Assembly (NCBI GenBank): GCA_021298935.1
Contig: JAJTHR010000126.1
Coordinates: 1 to 6,914 of the forward strand
DNA from: Parachlamydia sp.
Lineage (GTDB): Bacteria; Chlamydiota; Chlamydiia; Chlamydiales; Parachlamydiaceae
DNA length: 6,914 nt
Direction: 5' to 3'
In this document: positions 1-6,783 of the stretch, in pieces
How the letters are laid out: the number at the start of each line of letters is the position of its first letter
How positions within the stretch are numbered: position 1 is the stretch's first letter
Made by a program: the position numbers and the translations under genes
Notes under the pieces: model-generated
Told to the model about the DNA's origin: nothing
Databases searched by the model: none
What the model saw: only the letters and a program-made list of their open reading frames with translations

Positions 1-1620
1 AAGGTTGTAAATTAATTCTTTCACCTCCCCCCACGCTCCTTTTTCTGGTATCTCTTCTAATTGGGCTTCATTCATAGGAAGGATACCTTCCTCCCAGGCT
101 TTCCACCATAGGGCTTTTTCCATTGTCGCTGCGGCCTGCTCGTCGGAAAGGGATTTTTTTTGGGCCTCTTGAAGCCAGCGCTCGCTTGTTTTTAATGGGC
201 GCGGCGGGGGTTGATGCTTTTTTAAATAGTATTGAAGGGCAATCCAGGCGGCCCCCATAGGTATCAATAATAATGTATAAAGCGATTCAAACCAGGGTAG
301 GTAAAGCCCTGTGAGGGGAACAGCCCGGCCTTGCATTTCAAGGGGAGCAAGCGGCCAATGTGAGGGGTCCCATAGAAGAGGATTGGTGTTGCTTTGATCC
401 GCTTGGCCTGAGGTTGTTAGCGTACGTAGGGGGGTGGCCTTGATTTGCAAGGGAATGGGATCGGTCTTGCGTACAACATAGATTCCTGAAGAGGGATCAA
501 AAGAGGAAAATTCGAGCGATGGAATGGCGTTGGCAAATTGAGAAATGACCCGCATTTCTATGGTATACTGTTTACTGCCTTGCTCGATATTTCCGGGAGG
601 CAGCAAGGAGTGGGACTGAAAAAAGCCACTGATGCCCGGCTGGCAAAAGAAGTCAGGAAGTTTTAAATCTGCCAGATTTTCCACATTGGAAAGGGTTAAT
701 TGAAGCTCGACCTTATCGCCAATGCCCCTTTCATTTGGCGTGTTCATGTGCAACTTGGCATCTATTTTGCCAAGGGCGCCGGTAAAGGAAGGGGGCTGAT
801 CCTTTTTTGGAAAAGGTCTGACTTCGATGGATAAAGCTGGAGCTTGGCTTCTTAGCAAGGGAGGAAGATACTTTTTTTGATTCTGGTTGTTCAGCTGATA
901 GGCATAGCCGGCAATTTGAGAGGGTCCGATGGCAAATTGGCCCGCTTGAAATGCTTCAATTTCCTGCACAATCTCCTGCACAGTGATGCCCCCTTGTTGG
1001 TAGTCCTGGATCCTCGCATCTCCCACTTTTTTAAAGGGAAGGGCATGCACGAAAGGGAGCTGCGATGCCGTTAAATCGATGTCTCGATTATAAGTGATTT
1101 TATAATAAAGCTTGGCCTTCTGTCCCGGGTAAAGGGTTTTTGGCCCTTTCAGGCCTGCTTCCAATCTAAAAATAATGTCGGCGGGCTGCCTATCAGGCTT
1201 TCTGATTATACGAGCGGCGGCCTTTTTTCGCATGAGAGGCAAAGGGACTTTTGGCACCTCTCCCGTGCTTTTCACTTCATAGGCAATGGGGATGGAGGCC
1301 ACTCGGTTGCCTCCCACTTCTGCCTGGATCGCCGGGAGGAGATGCAGCCCTTTTGGTTTTGGGTCTAATGTAAAACGATAGTGCGAGACAGTGACATCGC
1401 CGGCTGTCATAGGAATTTTATCGACCAAAGTGACGTGCAAGGGAGCGGCCCCAAGCTTAAAAGAGTTTTCATCAATCACTTCTTCTCCCTGATGGGTAAT
1501 CGTTATCAGACCGAAGGGGGAAAGACCATCTTTTGGAGTTCCTTCCACCTCAACTTCAATTAGGGGCTGGGCCGCGAGGAAGGCAAAAAAAAGGAAAAAA
1601 AAGCAAAGGATTCTTACCAT
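1..1620 (-). CDS. batD: BatD-like periplasmic/membrane protein, 3' end beyond window edge
   Basis: An uninterrupted frame of 540 codons reads from ATG at 1620 to the left edge with no stop, so the C-terminus is missing. BatD proteins are usually about 550-600 residues, so little is probably lost. Residues 1-17 look like a signal peptide: M-V-R, then a Phe/Leu-rich core, ending near LAA-QP. Most of the protein is beta-rich and Pro-rich. The most BatD-like stretch is around 277-323, with FTGALGKID at 279-287, GDKVELQLTLSNVENL, then the LPDF block. A single membrane segment lies at about 445-465, followed by a basic KK and a cytoplasmic helical tail. Its ATG overlaps the stop of the upstream batB/C gene by 7 nt (ATGGTAA). 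A GGAGAGG ribosome site (about 1628-1634) sits 7 nt upstream. Family knowledge places BatD with BatA/B/C in an envelope complex; the biochemical role is unknown. The family call is from recognition of the sequence pattern and operon context. Confidence 0.82.
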   Translation of the reverse strand, partial: MVRILCFFFLFFAFLAAQPLIEVEVEGTPKDGLSPFGLITITHQGEEVIDENSFKLGAAPLHVTLVDKIPMTAGDVTVSHYRFTLDPKPKGLHLLPAIQAEVGGNRVASIPIAYEVKSTGEVPKVPLPLMRKKAAARIIRKPDRQPADIIFRLEAGLKGPKTLYPGQKAKLYYKITYNRDIDLTASQLPFVHALPFKKVGDARIQDYQQGGITVQEIVQEIEAFQAGQFAIGPSQIAGYAYQLNNQNQKKYLPPLLRSQAPALSIEVRPFPKKDQPPSFTGALGKIDAKLHMNTPNERGIGDKVELQLTLSNVENLADLKLPDFFCQPGISGFFQSHSLLPPGNIEQGSKQYTIEMRVISQFANAIPSLEFSSFDPSSGIYVVRKTDPIPLQIKATPLRTLTTSGQADQSNTNPLLWDPSHWPLAPLEMQGRAVPLTGLYLPWFESLYTLLLIPMGAAWIALQYYLKKHQPPPRPLKTSERWLQEAQKKSLSDEQAAATMEKALWWKAWEEGILPMNEAQLEEIPEKGAWGEVKELIYNL

Positions 1621-4154
1621 GAAGTACCCTCTCCTGCCTGAATAGCCGTCTCACCCGGCTGATCCTCTCCATGCATCTCCTGGATCTCACGCAATGTCTC
1701 TTCCATGCTTGCAGAGCTTTCTGCTTCCGCCTCTGTTTGTTTTTGCCCACCCGATTGGGGAGGATGTTTTAACAATTCAATGGCTTGCCTCCAAGCCAGG
1801 ATCGTGATTTTCAATTGTTTTAGAAGGTCTTCAAATGGAAGTGGATTTATTTTTATCCATGATGAGTTTAGGCGAACGGCGTTCCAACCTTTCTCATAGA
1901 TTGGAATAACCTCGTCCCAGGGCGACCTGTGGCATAGGTTGTTTTCTTTTTGTTCTGCATGGACTGCCTCAATGAATGAGGCCGCTTCTTTTTGTAAGCG
2001 GACTTGCTGGGTTTGAATCAAATCATCCGGAAGGGTATTCTTTAAGGAGGCAAGCTGAATAAGGATTTGCAGGATTTCGGCATTCAAGAGGCCGTTTTGC
2101 AGGATTGTTAAAGGGGTTTTTGGAGTGACTTCCGTTTTCATTTCATTGATGGAAATCAGGCCGGCTAGGAAATAAGGGAGGGGCTTTTCTGAAGAAGCCG
2201 CTTTATCAAAAGTGCTGACTGCCTCTTCATTTCCTTCCATAAGGTTTTTTAATTGGATTAAATCCTCTTTTTGGATCTCCTTTATTAAAAGAAGGCGGGC
2301 TTCCAGATGAGCCTCTTCTAAAGCAGAAAGAGGGGGATCGAGTGTAATTTTTTGCAAAGCTTCTTCATACGCTTCTTTTTGAAAGGCTGCATGGGCCCCT
2401 TCTCCTTCCTTTAGCTTGGTCAGTTGGTTCCATAGGGGCTTCAGAGTGGATGCCTCCTCTTCATTAAGGAGGATTTTTTTTAGGCCTTGCATGAGGAGAA
2501 ATTTTAAATCGCGGACTGAGGCTTCCTTAATAAAGCGGGTGTATTGCCTCTCACGGATGTTTTTTTCCTGGTAAAGGGCTTGCTCGATTCCTGCCTCCAC
2601 TTGCCAGGAGAGGGTGCAGGAATCCGCTCCCTCCATGTTTTGGATGCGGCAATCAATGTGTCTGACCTCTTGCAGGTCAGCCTTAGACCGCCATACAAAA
2701 TAGAGCTCCTCCTGAAGATCATTTTCAGGCAAGGTGGCCAGCCATTTAGCCTGGCCTAAGGCAGCAAAGGCCTTATTCAATGTGAGCGAACGGAGCAGCT
2801 CGGGTGTGGATATATTTGCCCGAGGGATCGATTTAAAAACGTCTAGAGCCTGGATCCACTCTTGTTTGAGTAATTGGACTATTCCTAAGTCATAGAGTAC
2901 CAAAGCCTGCTGCCAATCTGGCAGCTTTTTTTGCCCCAGCCCCTCAAACAGGGCTTCTGCTCCTTCCAAATCGCGGGCTTCAGTTAAAGCGATCGCCCGG
3001 TTTCCTTCCTGATTGATTGTGGAAGCGGCAAGGGAGTTGAAGAGTAAAACTAGAATGAGAAGTTTTCTAGCTTCCGGTAATAGCAAGTAAGCCAGAAAGA
3101 TGAGAAGACTGATTCCAAGGGGGATCTGATAATAAAGATCGTAAAGAATTTCCTGGCTTTTTGGTTGAAAGACGGTCCGTTGCAACGATTGCGTCGGCTC
3201 TGTCGCCACAGCGCCAATTTCATCTGCCAAAGCATGGGCCAGTTCATAGGTGCGCCAGTCAGCGGCTGGATAATAGGTTCCGTTAAAGCGGGAGGCGAGC
3301 GCCTCCAAAATGGCGGGTTCCAGCTTTGAATACACCGGCTCGCCTTCATGCTTGACATGCGGTATCATAGACGCCATTTCCTTGCCCACCCCAATGGTCA
3401 ACAGGCGAAAATGGAAAGTTTCAGGGCTTGGAAGCGATGCGAGAATGTTGTTCATGGCCTCTTGCCTTGCAGCTCCTTCTGTTTTTTCAATGACCTGGTC
3501 CCCACCATCGCTTAAAAGCACAAGAGTAGTCGTTTTCTGTTGCGGTTGAACAAACAGTTTTTCTTTCAGGTCGGTGAGAATTTTTTGAAAATGGGTTCCC
3601 CCGACATCTCCATGGTTGATTGAAAGGCTCTTGATAATGAGGCGTGTGAAGAGGTAATCATAAGTGGGGGGGACAAGAGGCGTTAAGACAGACGTAAAGC
3701 TATATAAAGAAGCCAGCTCCCCTTTAAGCAAGCTAATGACCTCTTCCATGATTTCTTGCGCTGTTCGCAGGCGGCTTTCCCCTTCCTCGCCGTCCTTGAC
3801 ACCCATGGAGGCGGATGTATCGACCAAAAAAACCACTTCATGAGGCAAGCTACGGCGCGAAAAATCATGCGGCTTTATCTCTGTTGGAGAGTTCGCAAAG
3901 GCATAATGGATATTGCCGATCGGATCCATTAGCGCAATGCATAGAAATGTCCAGAGGCAAGCTGAAAGAGCCATTTTCCAATAGCTATAAAGGCGTGGAA
4001 CAAGCAGGAGGGGCATTAATCTCTTTGCCACAAAAGCAGAGAGGCGTTTGTTTCTGTAGATTAAAAGGGAAGCTTGTAAAAGGAGGAGAGGGATAAGAAT
4101 CAAGAGCAGAGAAAGGGCTCCCGGATGGTTGAATGTTATATCACGTAATGTCAT
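1614..4154 (-). CDS. Fused BatB (VWA) - BatC (TPR) membrane protein, 846 aa
   Basis: I choose ATG 4154 because it overlaps the batA stop as ATGA and gives a clean BatA/B-type N-terminus (MTLRDITFNHPGALSLLL). An in-frame ATG at 4205 would add 17 atypical residues and a 55-nt overlap. Membrane segments lie near 11-32 and 61-76. A VWA domain spans about 106-315 with a complete MIDAS: D112-T-S-A-S116, T187 in GGTHF and D216 in LLSDGGD. Further membrane segments lie near 342-359 and 363-378. From 383 on the protein is helical; 383-445 reads as TPR-like helix pairs, and about 585-630 is another weaker TPR-like stretch. The tail from about 795 is acidic and low-complexity. The basic loop 34-45 predicts that it is cytoplasmic, which places the VWA and TPR parts in the periplasm. 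BatB and BatC are commonly separate genes; here they are one chain. No clear Shine-Dalgarno precedes the start, so translation probably depends on reinitiation after batA. The function of residues 470-846 cannot be named. Confidence 0.85.
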   Translation of the reverse strand: MTLRDITFNHPGALSLLLILIPLLLLQASLLIYRNKRLSAFVAKRLMPLLLVPRLYSYWKMALSACLWTFLCIALMDPIGNIHYAFANSPTEIKPHDFSRRSLPHEVVFLVDTSASMGVKDGEEGESRLRTAQEIMEEVISLLKGELASLYSFTSVLTPLVPPTYDYLFTRLIIKSLSINHGDVGGTHFQKILTDLKEKLFVQPQQKTTTLVLLSDGGDQVIEKTEGAARQEAMNNILASLPSPETFHFRLLTIGVGKEMASMIPHVKHEGEPVYSKLEPAILEALASRFNGTYYPAADWRTYELAHALADEIGAVATEPTQSLQRTVFQPKSQEILYDLYYQIPLGISLLIFLAYLLLPEARKLLILVLLFNSLAASTINQEGNRAIALTEARDLEGAEALFEGLGQKKLPDWQQALVLYDLGIVQLLKQEWIQALDVFKSIPRANISTPELLRSLTLNKAFAALGQAKWLATLPENDLQEELYFVWRSKADLQEVRHIDCRIQNMEGADSCTLSWQVEAGIEQALYQEKNIRERQYTRFIKEASVRDLKFLLMQGLKKILLNEEEASTLKPLWNQLTKLKEGEGAHAAFQKEAYEEALQKITLDPPLSALEEAHLEARLLLIKEIQKEDLIQLKNLMEGNEEAVSTFDKAASSEKPLPYFLAGLISINEMKTEVTPKTPLTILQNGLLNAEILQILIQLASLKNTLPDDLIQTQQVRLQKEAASFIEAVHAEQKENNLCHRSPWDEVIPIYEKGWNAVRLNSSWIKINPLPFEDLLKQLKITILAWRQAIELLKHPPQSGGQKQTEAEAESSASMEETLREIQEMHGEDQPGETAIQAGEGTSW
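1627..1635 (-). promoter_or_regulatory. Ribosome binding site of batD
   Basis: On the minus strand AGGAGAGGG precedes the batD ATG, with 7 nt between GAGG and the start codon. It lies inside the last codons of batB/C and fixes the batD start at 1620, supporting coupled or independent initiation at the ATGGTAA overlap. Confidence 0.65.
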
Positions 4155-5224
4155 GGGACCAACCGAAAAAAAGTGGATTCTAACAAGAGGGCTGTCGCAA
4201 AGCAAGCACCCCCAAGTAGCATGAGGAGGGGGTAGAGGGAAAGACCACGTGGATTTTTTTCAAACGGAGCCGCTTTGCTGAATTGGGGAGGAAGAGGTGT
4301 TTTTTCCAATCGGTCGATTGTTTGAAACACCTGTTTTAAATCGTCTCCTTTGCTTATCAGATACAGTTGACCTCCCGTCGCCTCTGCAATGTCTTTCATT
4401 TGCTTGCGATGGGGAGCAAAATCAGCCAGGCCAAAGCGGGGATCAAGGTTAATCACATAAAGGTGGATTCCTTCAGATTTGGCATAAGCGGCCGCTTCAT
4501 CAAGCTCAATGGTGCGCAGCCTGTTTCCATAATCCAGTCGGCTGGGATCCTGAAAACCATCTGTTACAACAATCATCACGGCATTTTTTATCTCATAGGT
4601 CGGCTTCCCATGGGATTGCAGTTCTTGGGAATAATGGCGGGCCGCTGCGATAAGCTTCGCTGTCTTAAAGATCGCATAACCGATGGCTGTGCCATTTTCC
4701 TCAGGGTCGCTTGCCGTATGGATGTCGTTCAGCTTTTCAAGCAGGGCGGCTTGATCGAGTGTCAGGGGAGCGAGCACTTGAGGAACCCTGGCAAAGGCGA
4801 TGAGTCCCATTAAGTCCTGCGTCCTTTCCCTTATGAATTGGGCTGTCATTTTTTTTAAGAGATCCATTTTTGTCTGGCCGCTCGCTGCCTCCTCTTGCAT
4901 CGATCCGGAGCGGTCGAGTAAAAGATAAATGGCGCTCCCTTCTTTGGGGATCTCCTTCACCGTTTTTTTTGTATTCAAAGACTCCTCGGGTTGAATAAAA
5001 TGGGGATCGATGAAGGCAAGGGAGAGCAGCAGCAATGCGCTTCGATACAAGTAAAGGGGAAGCCGGGAAAGTTTTAATTTAGGTGAAGGTCTATTTAAAG
5101 GACTTGCATTTGAAAATTTTAGCCTAGGTAGGGAGAGAGCCAAGTGAAAGCGCATAAATGCAGCGCCAAGTAAAAAAATGGCAAGTACGCCTAATGCGAG
5201 AGTATCAATTGTAAAATTCGGCAT
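4151..5224 (-). CDS. batA: BatA-like VWA-domain membrane protein
   Basis: A protein of 357 residues, close to the usual BatA length of about 320-350. It has an N-terminal membrane segment (about 8-26), a Lys/Arg-rich loop (33-54), and a second membrane segment (about 57-72) ending in the FIDP motif seen in this family. A VWA domain follows (about 97-305), then a C-terminal membrane anchor (about 328-348). The metal-binding MIDAS is intact: D104-R-S-G-S108, T179 in ENGTA and D222 in VVTDG. The basic loop suggests a periplasmic VWA domain. VWA domains bind partner proteins through the metal; partners are expected to be BatB/C and BatD. It is the first gene of the operon, with a TAA in frame just upstream that rules out a longer start. 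There is no Shine-Dalgarno before the ATG, which is unusual beside the good site of batD. The gene lies divergent from the HAD gene. An alternative label is simply VWA protein, but the neighbours argue for BatA. Confidence 0.87.
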   Translation of the reverse strand: MPNFTIDTLALGVLAIFLLGAAFMRFHLALSLPRLKFSNASPLNRPSPKLKLSRLPLYLYRSALLLLSLAFIDPHFIQPEESLNTKKTVKEIPKEGSAIYLLLDRSGSMQEEAASGQTKMDLLKKMTAQFIRERTQDLMGLIAFARVPQVLAPLTLDQAALLEKLNDIHTASDPEENGTAIGYAIFKTAKLIAAARHYSQELQSHGKPTYEIKNAVMIVVTDGFQDPSRLDYGNRLRTIELDEAAAYAKSEGIHLYVINLDPRFGLADFAPHRKQMKDIAEATGGQLYLISKGDDLKQVFQTIDRLEKTPLPPQFSKAAPFEKNPRGLSLYPLLMLLGGACFATALLLESTFFRLVP

Positions 5225-5269
5225 ACATCTTTATAATATGTTTTCATTCGAGGCAGTCTACAAAATATG

Positions 5270-5279
5270 ATCAGCTGAT
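5270..5279. promoter_or_regulatory. 10-bp perfect palindrome, possible operator
   Basis: ATCAGCTGAT is its own reverse complement. It sits about mid-way in the divergent intergenic region, 45 bp from the batA start and 58 bp from the HAD start. It does not extend beyond 10 bp without mismatches and is followed by no T-run, so a protein-binding site is more likely than a terminator. No known regulator is recognised from it. Confidence 0.3.
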
Positions 5280-5299
5280 TTATAGTCATCCTCCTATTG

Positions 5300-5326
5300 T
5301 TTATAAAAATATTTATGAAATTACAA
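5300..5326 (-). promoter_or_regulatory. Candidate promoter for the bat operon (weak)
   Basis: Reading the minus strand, TTGTAA (5326-5321) is followed after 15 bp by TATAAA (5305-5300). The hexamers are reasonable but the spacer is shorter than the usual 16-18 bp. A second option nearer the gene is TTGTAG (5263-5258), then 19 bp, then TATTAT (5238-5233), which would start transcription almost at the batA ATG. Neither is strong; the region is A/T-rich, so such matches occur by chance. Confidence 0.3.
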
Positions 5327-5337
5327 CTGTTTAATTT

Positions 5338-5943
5338 ATGCCTGACAAACAAGTGATTGCCGCTTTTGATTTTGATAACACCCTGACCACTTGCGACTCC
5401 CTTCTTCCTTTCCTTTTTTATACCCACGGAAGGTTTAAAACGGCTTTAAAGCTTTTGACCCTTGTTCCTTTCTTTTTCCTTTTTTGTTGCAACCTTTTAA
5501 GCCGGCAAAAAACAAAAGAAAAAATTCTGACCTTTTTTTTCAAAAGGTGGCCGGTTGATGAATTTAAAAAATGGGGAAATCTTTATGCCGCTGAAAAACT
5601 CGACAAGTTCATTAATCCAGAAGCGTACGAGAAATTGAAATGGCACCAATTACAAGGGCATCGCTGCCTCATTGTCAGCGCTTCCATTGACGTTTATTTA
5701 CTCCCTTGGGCAGCAAACCATGGATTGGAAGGGGTGCTCGCTTCAGAGCCAAATATCGATGAACTAGGTCAAGTGACAGGAGAATTGAAGGGGCAGAATT
5801 GTTGGGGAGCAGAAAAACAGCGTCGTTTATTAGAGTATGCTGGTCCCAGGGATCACTACAAATTGTATGCCTATGGGGATAGCCGGGGAGATAGAGAACT
5901 CCTTGAAATGGCTGATCACTCTTTTTTAAAAAAATTTTTTTGA
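5338..5943 (+). CDS. HAD-superfamily subfamily IB phosphatase
   Basis: A 201-residue protein with all four HAD signatures. Motif I is D11-F-D13-N-T15 (nucleophile and acid/base Asp), motif II is S114 in LIVSAS, motif III is K160 in WGAEKQRR, and motif IV is GDSRGD at 180-185 (Mg-binding Asp181, Asp185). Residues about 38-53 form a very hydrophobic, Phe-rich stretch in the cap region that may touch the membrane; a similar stretch exists in PgpC (phosphatidylglycerophosphatase C) relatives. The pattern NCWG..K..RL and AYGDSRGDRELL is typical of the IB group containing SerB-like and PgpC-like enzymes. The substrate cannot be told: a phosphoserine-like small molecule or a lipid phosphate are both possible. 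A TAA lies in frame 6-4 nt before the ATG, so the start cannot be earlier; there is no Shine-Dalgarno. The gene ends in a long T/A homopolymer run. It is divergent from batA, with no proven link. Confidence 0.85.
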   Translation: MPDKQVIAAFDFDNTLTTCDSLLPFLFYTHGRFKTALKLLTLVPFFFLFCCNLLSRQKTKEKILTFFFKRWPVDEFKKWGNLYAAEKLDKFINPEAYEKLKWHQLQGHRCLIVSASIDVYLLPWAANHGLEGVLASEPNIDELGQVTGELKGQNCWGAEKQRRLLEYAGPRDHYKLYAYGDSRGDRELLEMADHSFLKKFF

Positions 5944-5947
5944 ATGA

Positions 5948-5976
5948 TTGATATAAATTATAATTAAAATTACAAT
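5948..5976 (+). promoter_or_regulatory. Sigma70-type promoter of the 260-aa gene
   Basis: TTGATA (5948-5953) matches the -35 consensus at five of six positions, and TACAAT (5971-5976) matches the -10 consensus at five of six. The spacer is exactly 17 bp. Transcription would begin near 5983, giving a short leader of about 17 nt that contains the ribosome site. It overlaps nothing else, as the HAD gene ends at 5943. A/T-rich composition raises the chance of random matches, but spacing and position are both right. Confidence 0.65.
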
Positions 5977-5990
5977 AAAAATAAAATAAT

Positions 5991-5995
5991 GAGGG
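5991..5995 (+). promoter_or_regulatory. Ribosome binding site of the 260-aa gene
   Basis: GAGGG lies 4 nt before the ATG at 6000, in otherwise G-free A/T sequence. It is somewhat close but usable, and it supports the chosen start. Confidence 0.6.
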
Positions 5996-5999
5996 TTTA

Positions 6000-6782
6000 A
6001 TGATTATTCCAAATGAAATTAAAGATGTGTTTTATTCTAATTACATTGACAACTTGATCAAAGATGAAGAATATAATCTTAATAACTTAATTAGTCTTTC
6101 AGGTGTAGATAAACATGCAAATCATTTTGTATTAAATCATCTAAGAAAAAATGTGCAATTAAGCTATAAGCCACCAATAGCAGCTGGTCATTCAACACTC
6201 GTCATTACCCTTCCCTCTAATAAGGTTATTTCTTTAGAAAATAAACGCACTGAAGTTTCTAAAGAAGAGAATTCATTAAAAAAGTGGACTACTTTAATTG
6301 CAAGCATTGAAATTCGTGGAGGAAGCTCTTTTTCTTTACAGGAGCGCTCATGGATTTTAGCAAATGAACTAGCGGCGCATATAGAAATGTATGGTTTATT
6401 GCCGCTTGTTCGTATGGGAAATTTTTGGGTTCAAGCTCTTGTGTGTTCCTTATTGGAATTTCAAGCGACAGGAGATTTGGATAAAATTATTGATGAAATG
6501 GTCTTAAAAACCCCTATTGTAAGAAATTGTTCTGTAGATGTCCGCTCGGTAAAAAGTCATTTAAGCACTTTAAAATGGGTGGAGGAAATTTTTGACAAAT
6601 TTTTTATTACCTATTCCAAGGGTAAAGAAAAACTGGCTTCTCATTTATTAAATCAAAGAAACATCCCACTAAGGATCCAAAAAATTTCAAGGGAAATTGT
6701 TCCCCCAATCGATTTGAAAGAGGACGCAATCTTGGCAGAACGCTCTCAAAAAGTCTGTTTAAGAAAAACAAATACGCTATAG
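6000..6782 (+). CDS. Unrecognised 260-aa soluble protein
   Basis: I do not recognise a family. The frame is complete, from an ATG with a GAGGG site and its own near-consensus promoter to TAG. No signal peptide or clear transmembrane helix is seen; 134-154 is only moderately hydrophobic (around NFWVQALVCSLLEF). The protein looks mostly helical, with a Lys/Glu-rich stretch around 80-95, a Gly/Ser turn (IRGGSSF, about 104-110), a long helical region about 112-175, and a basic C-terminus (KVCLRKTNTL). No catalytic motif is evident. Base composition is clearly more A/T-rich than the bat genes (about one third GC by rough counting of sampled lines), and codons end mostly in A/T, so it may be lineage-specific or acquired. 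It could be a structural, regulatory or host-directed protein; none of these is shown by the sequence. Confidence 0.75.
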   Translation: MIIPNEIKDVFYSNYIDNLIKDEEYNLNNLISLSGVDKHANHFVLNHLRKNVQLSYKPPIAAGHSTLVITLPSNKVISLENKRTEVSKEENSLKKWTTLIASIEIRGGSSFSLQERSWILANELAAHIEMYGLLPLVRMGNFWVQALVCSLLEFQATGDLDKIIDEMVLKTPIVRNCSVDVRSVKSHLSTLKWVEEIFDKFFITYSKGKEKLASHLLNQRNIPLRIQKISREIVPPIDLKEDAILAERSQKVCLRKTNTL

Positions 6783-6783
6783 T

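Larger units (their letters stand above)
5225..5337. promoter_or_regulatory. Divergent intergenic control region between batA and the HAD gene
   Basis: These 113 bp separate the starts of two divergent genes, so they must hold promoters for both unless one is read from further away. The stretch is strongly A/T-rich. It contains a perfect 10-bp palindrome (5270-5279), a symmetric TTTATAAA (5300-5307) able to act as a -10-like element on either strand, and an isolated AGGAGG on the minus strand (5295-5290). Neither flanking start codon has a recognisable Shine-Dalgarno. Confidence 0.6.

Noticed and set aside
877..1074. Plus-strand open frame of 65 codons inside batD
   Set aside because: Lies opposite a convincing minus-strand gene, with no ribosome site and no recognisable protein features; the same applies to the other short plus-strand frames within 1381-4813.
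1556..1750. Minus-strand 64-codon frame spanning the batB/C-batD junction
   Set aside because: Arg/Lys-rich out-of-frame shadow of the end of batB/C and the signal peptide of batD; the overlap ATGGTAA explains the junction fully.
4152..4205. Longer start of batB/C at 4205
   Set aside because: Adds 17 residues not typical of the family and a 55-nt overlap; the ATGA start at 4154 fits the family N-terminus.
5531..5547. CCTTTT...AAAAGG inverted repeat inside the HAD gene
   Set aside because: A/T-dominated pairing within coding sequence of an intact conserved enzyme; probably incidental.
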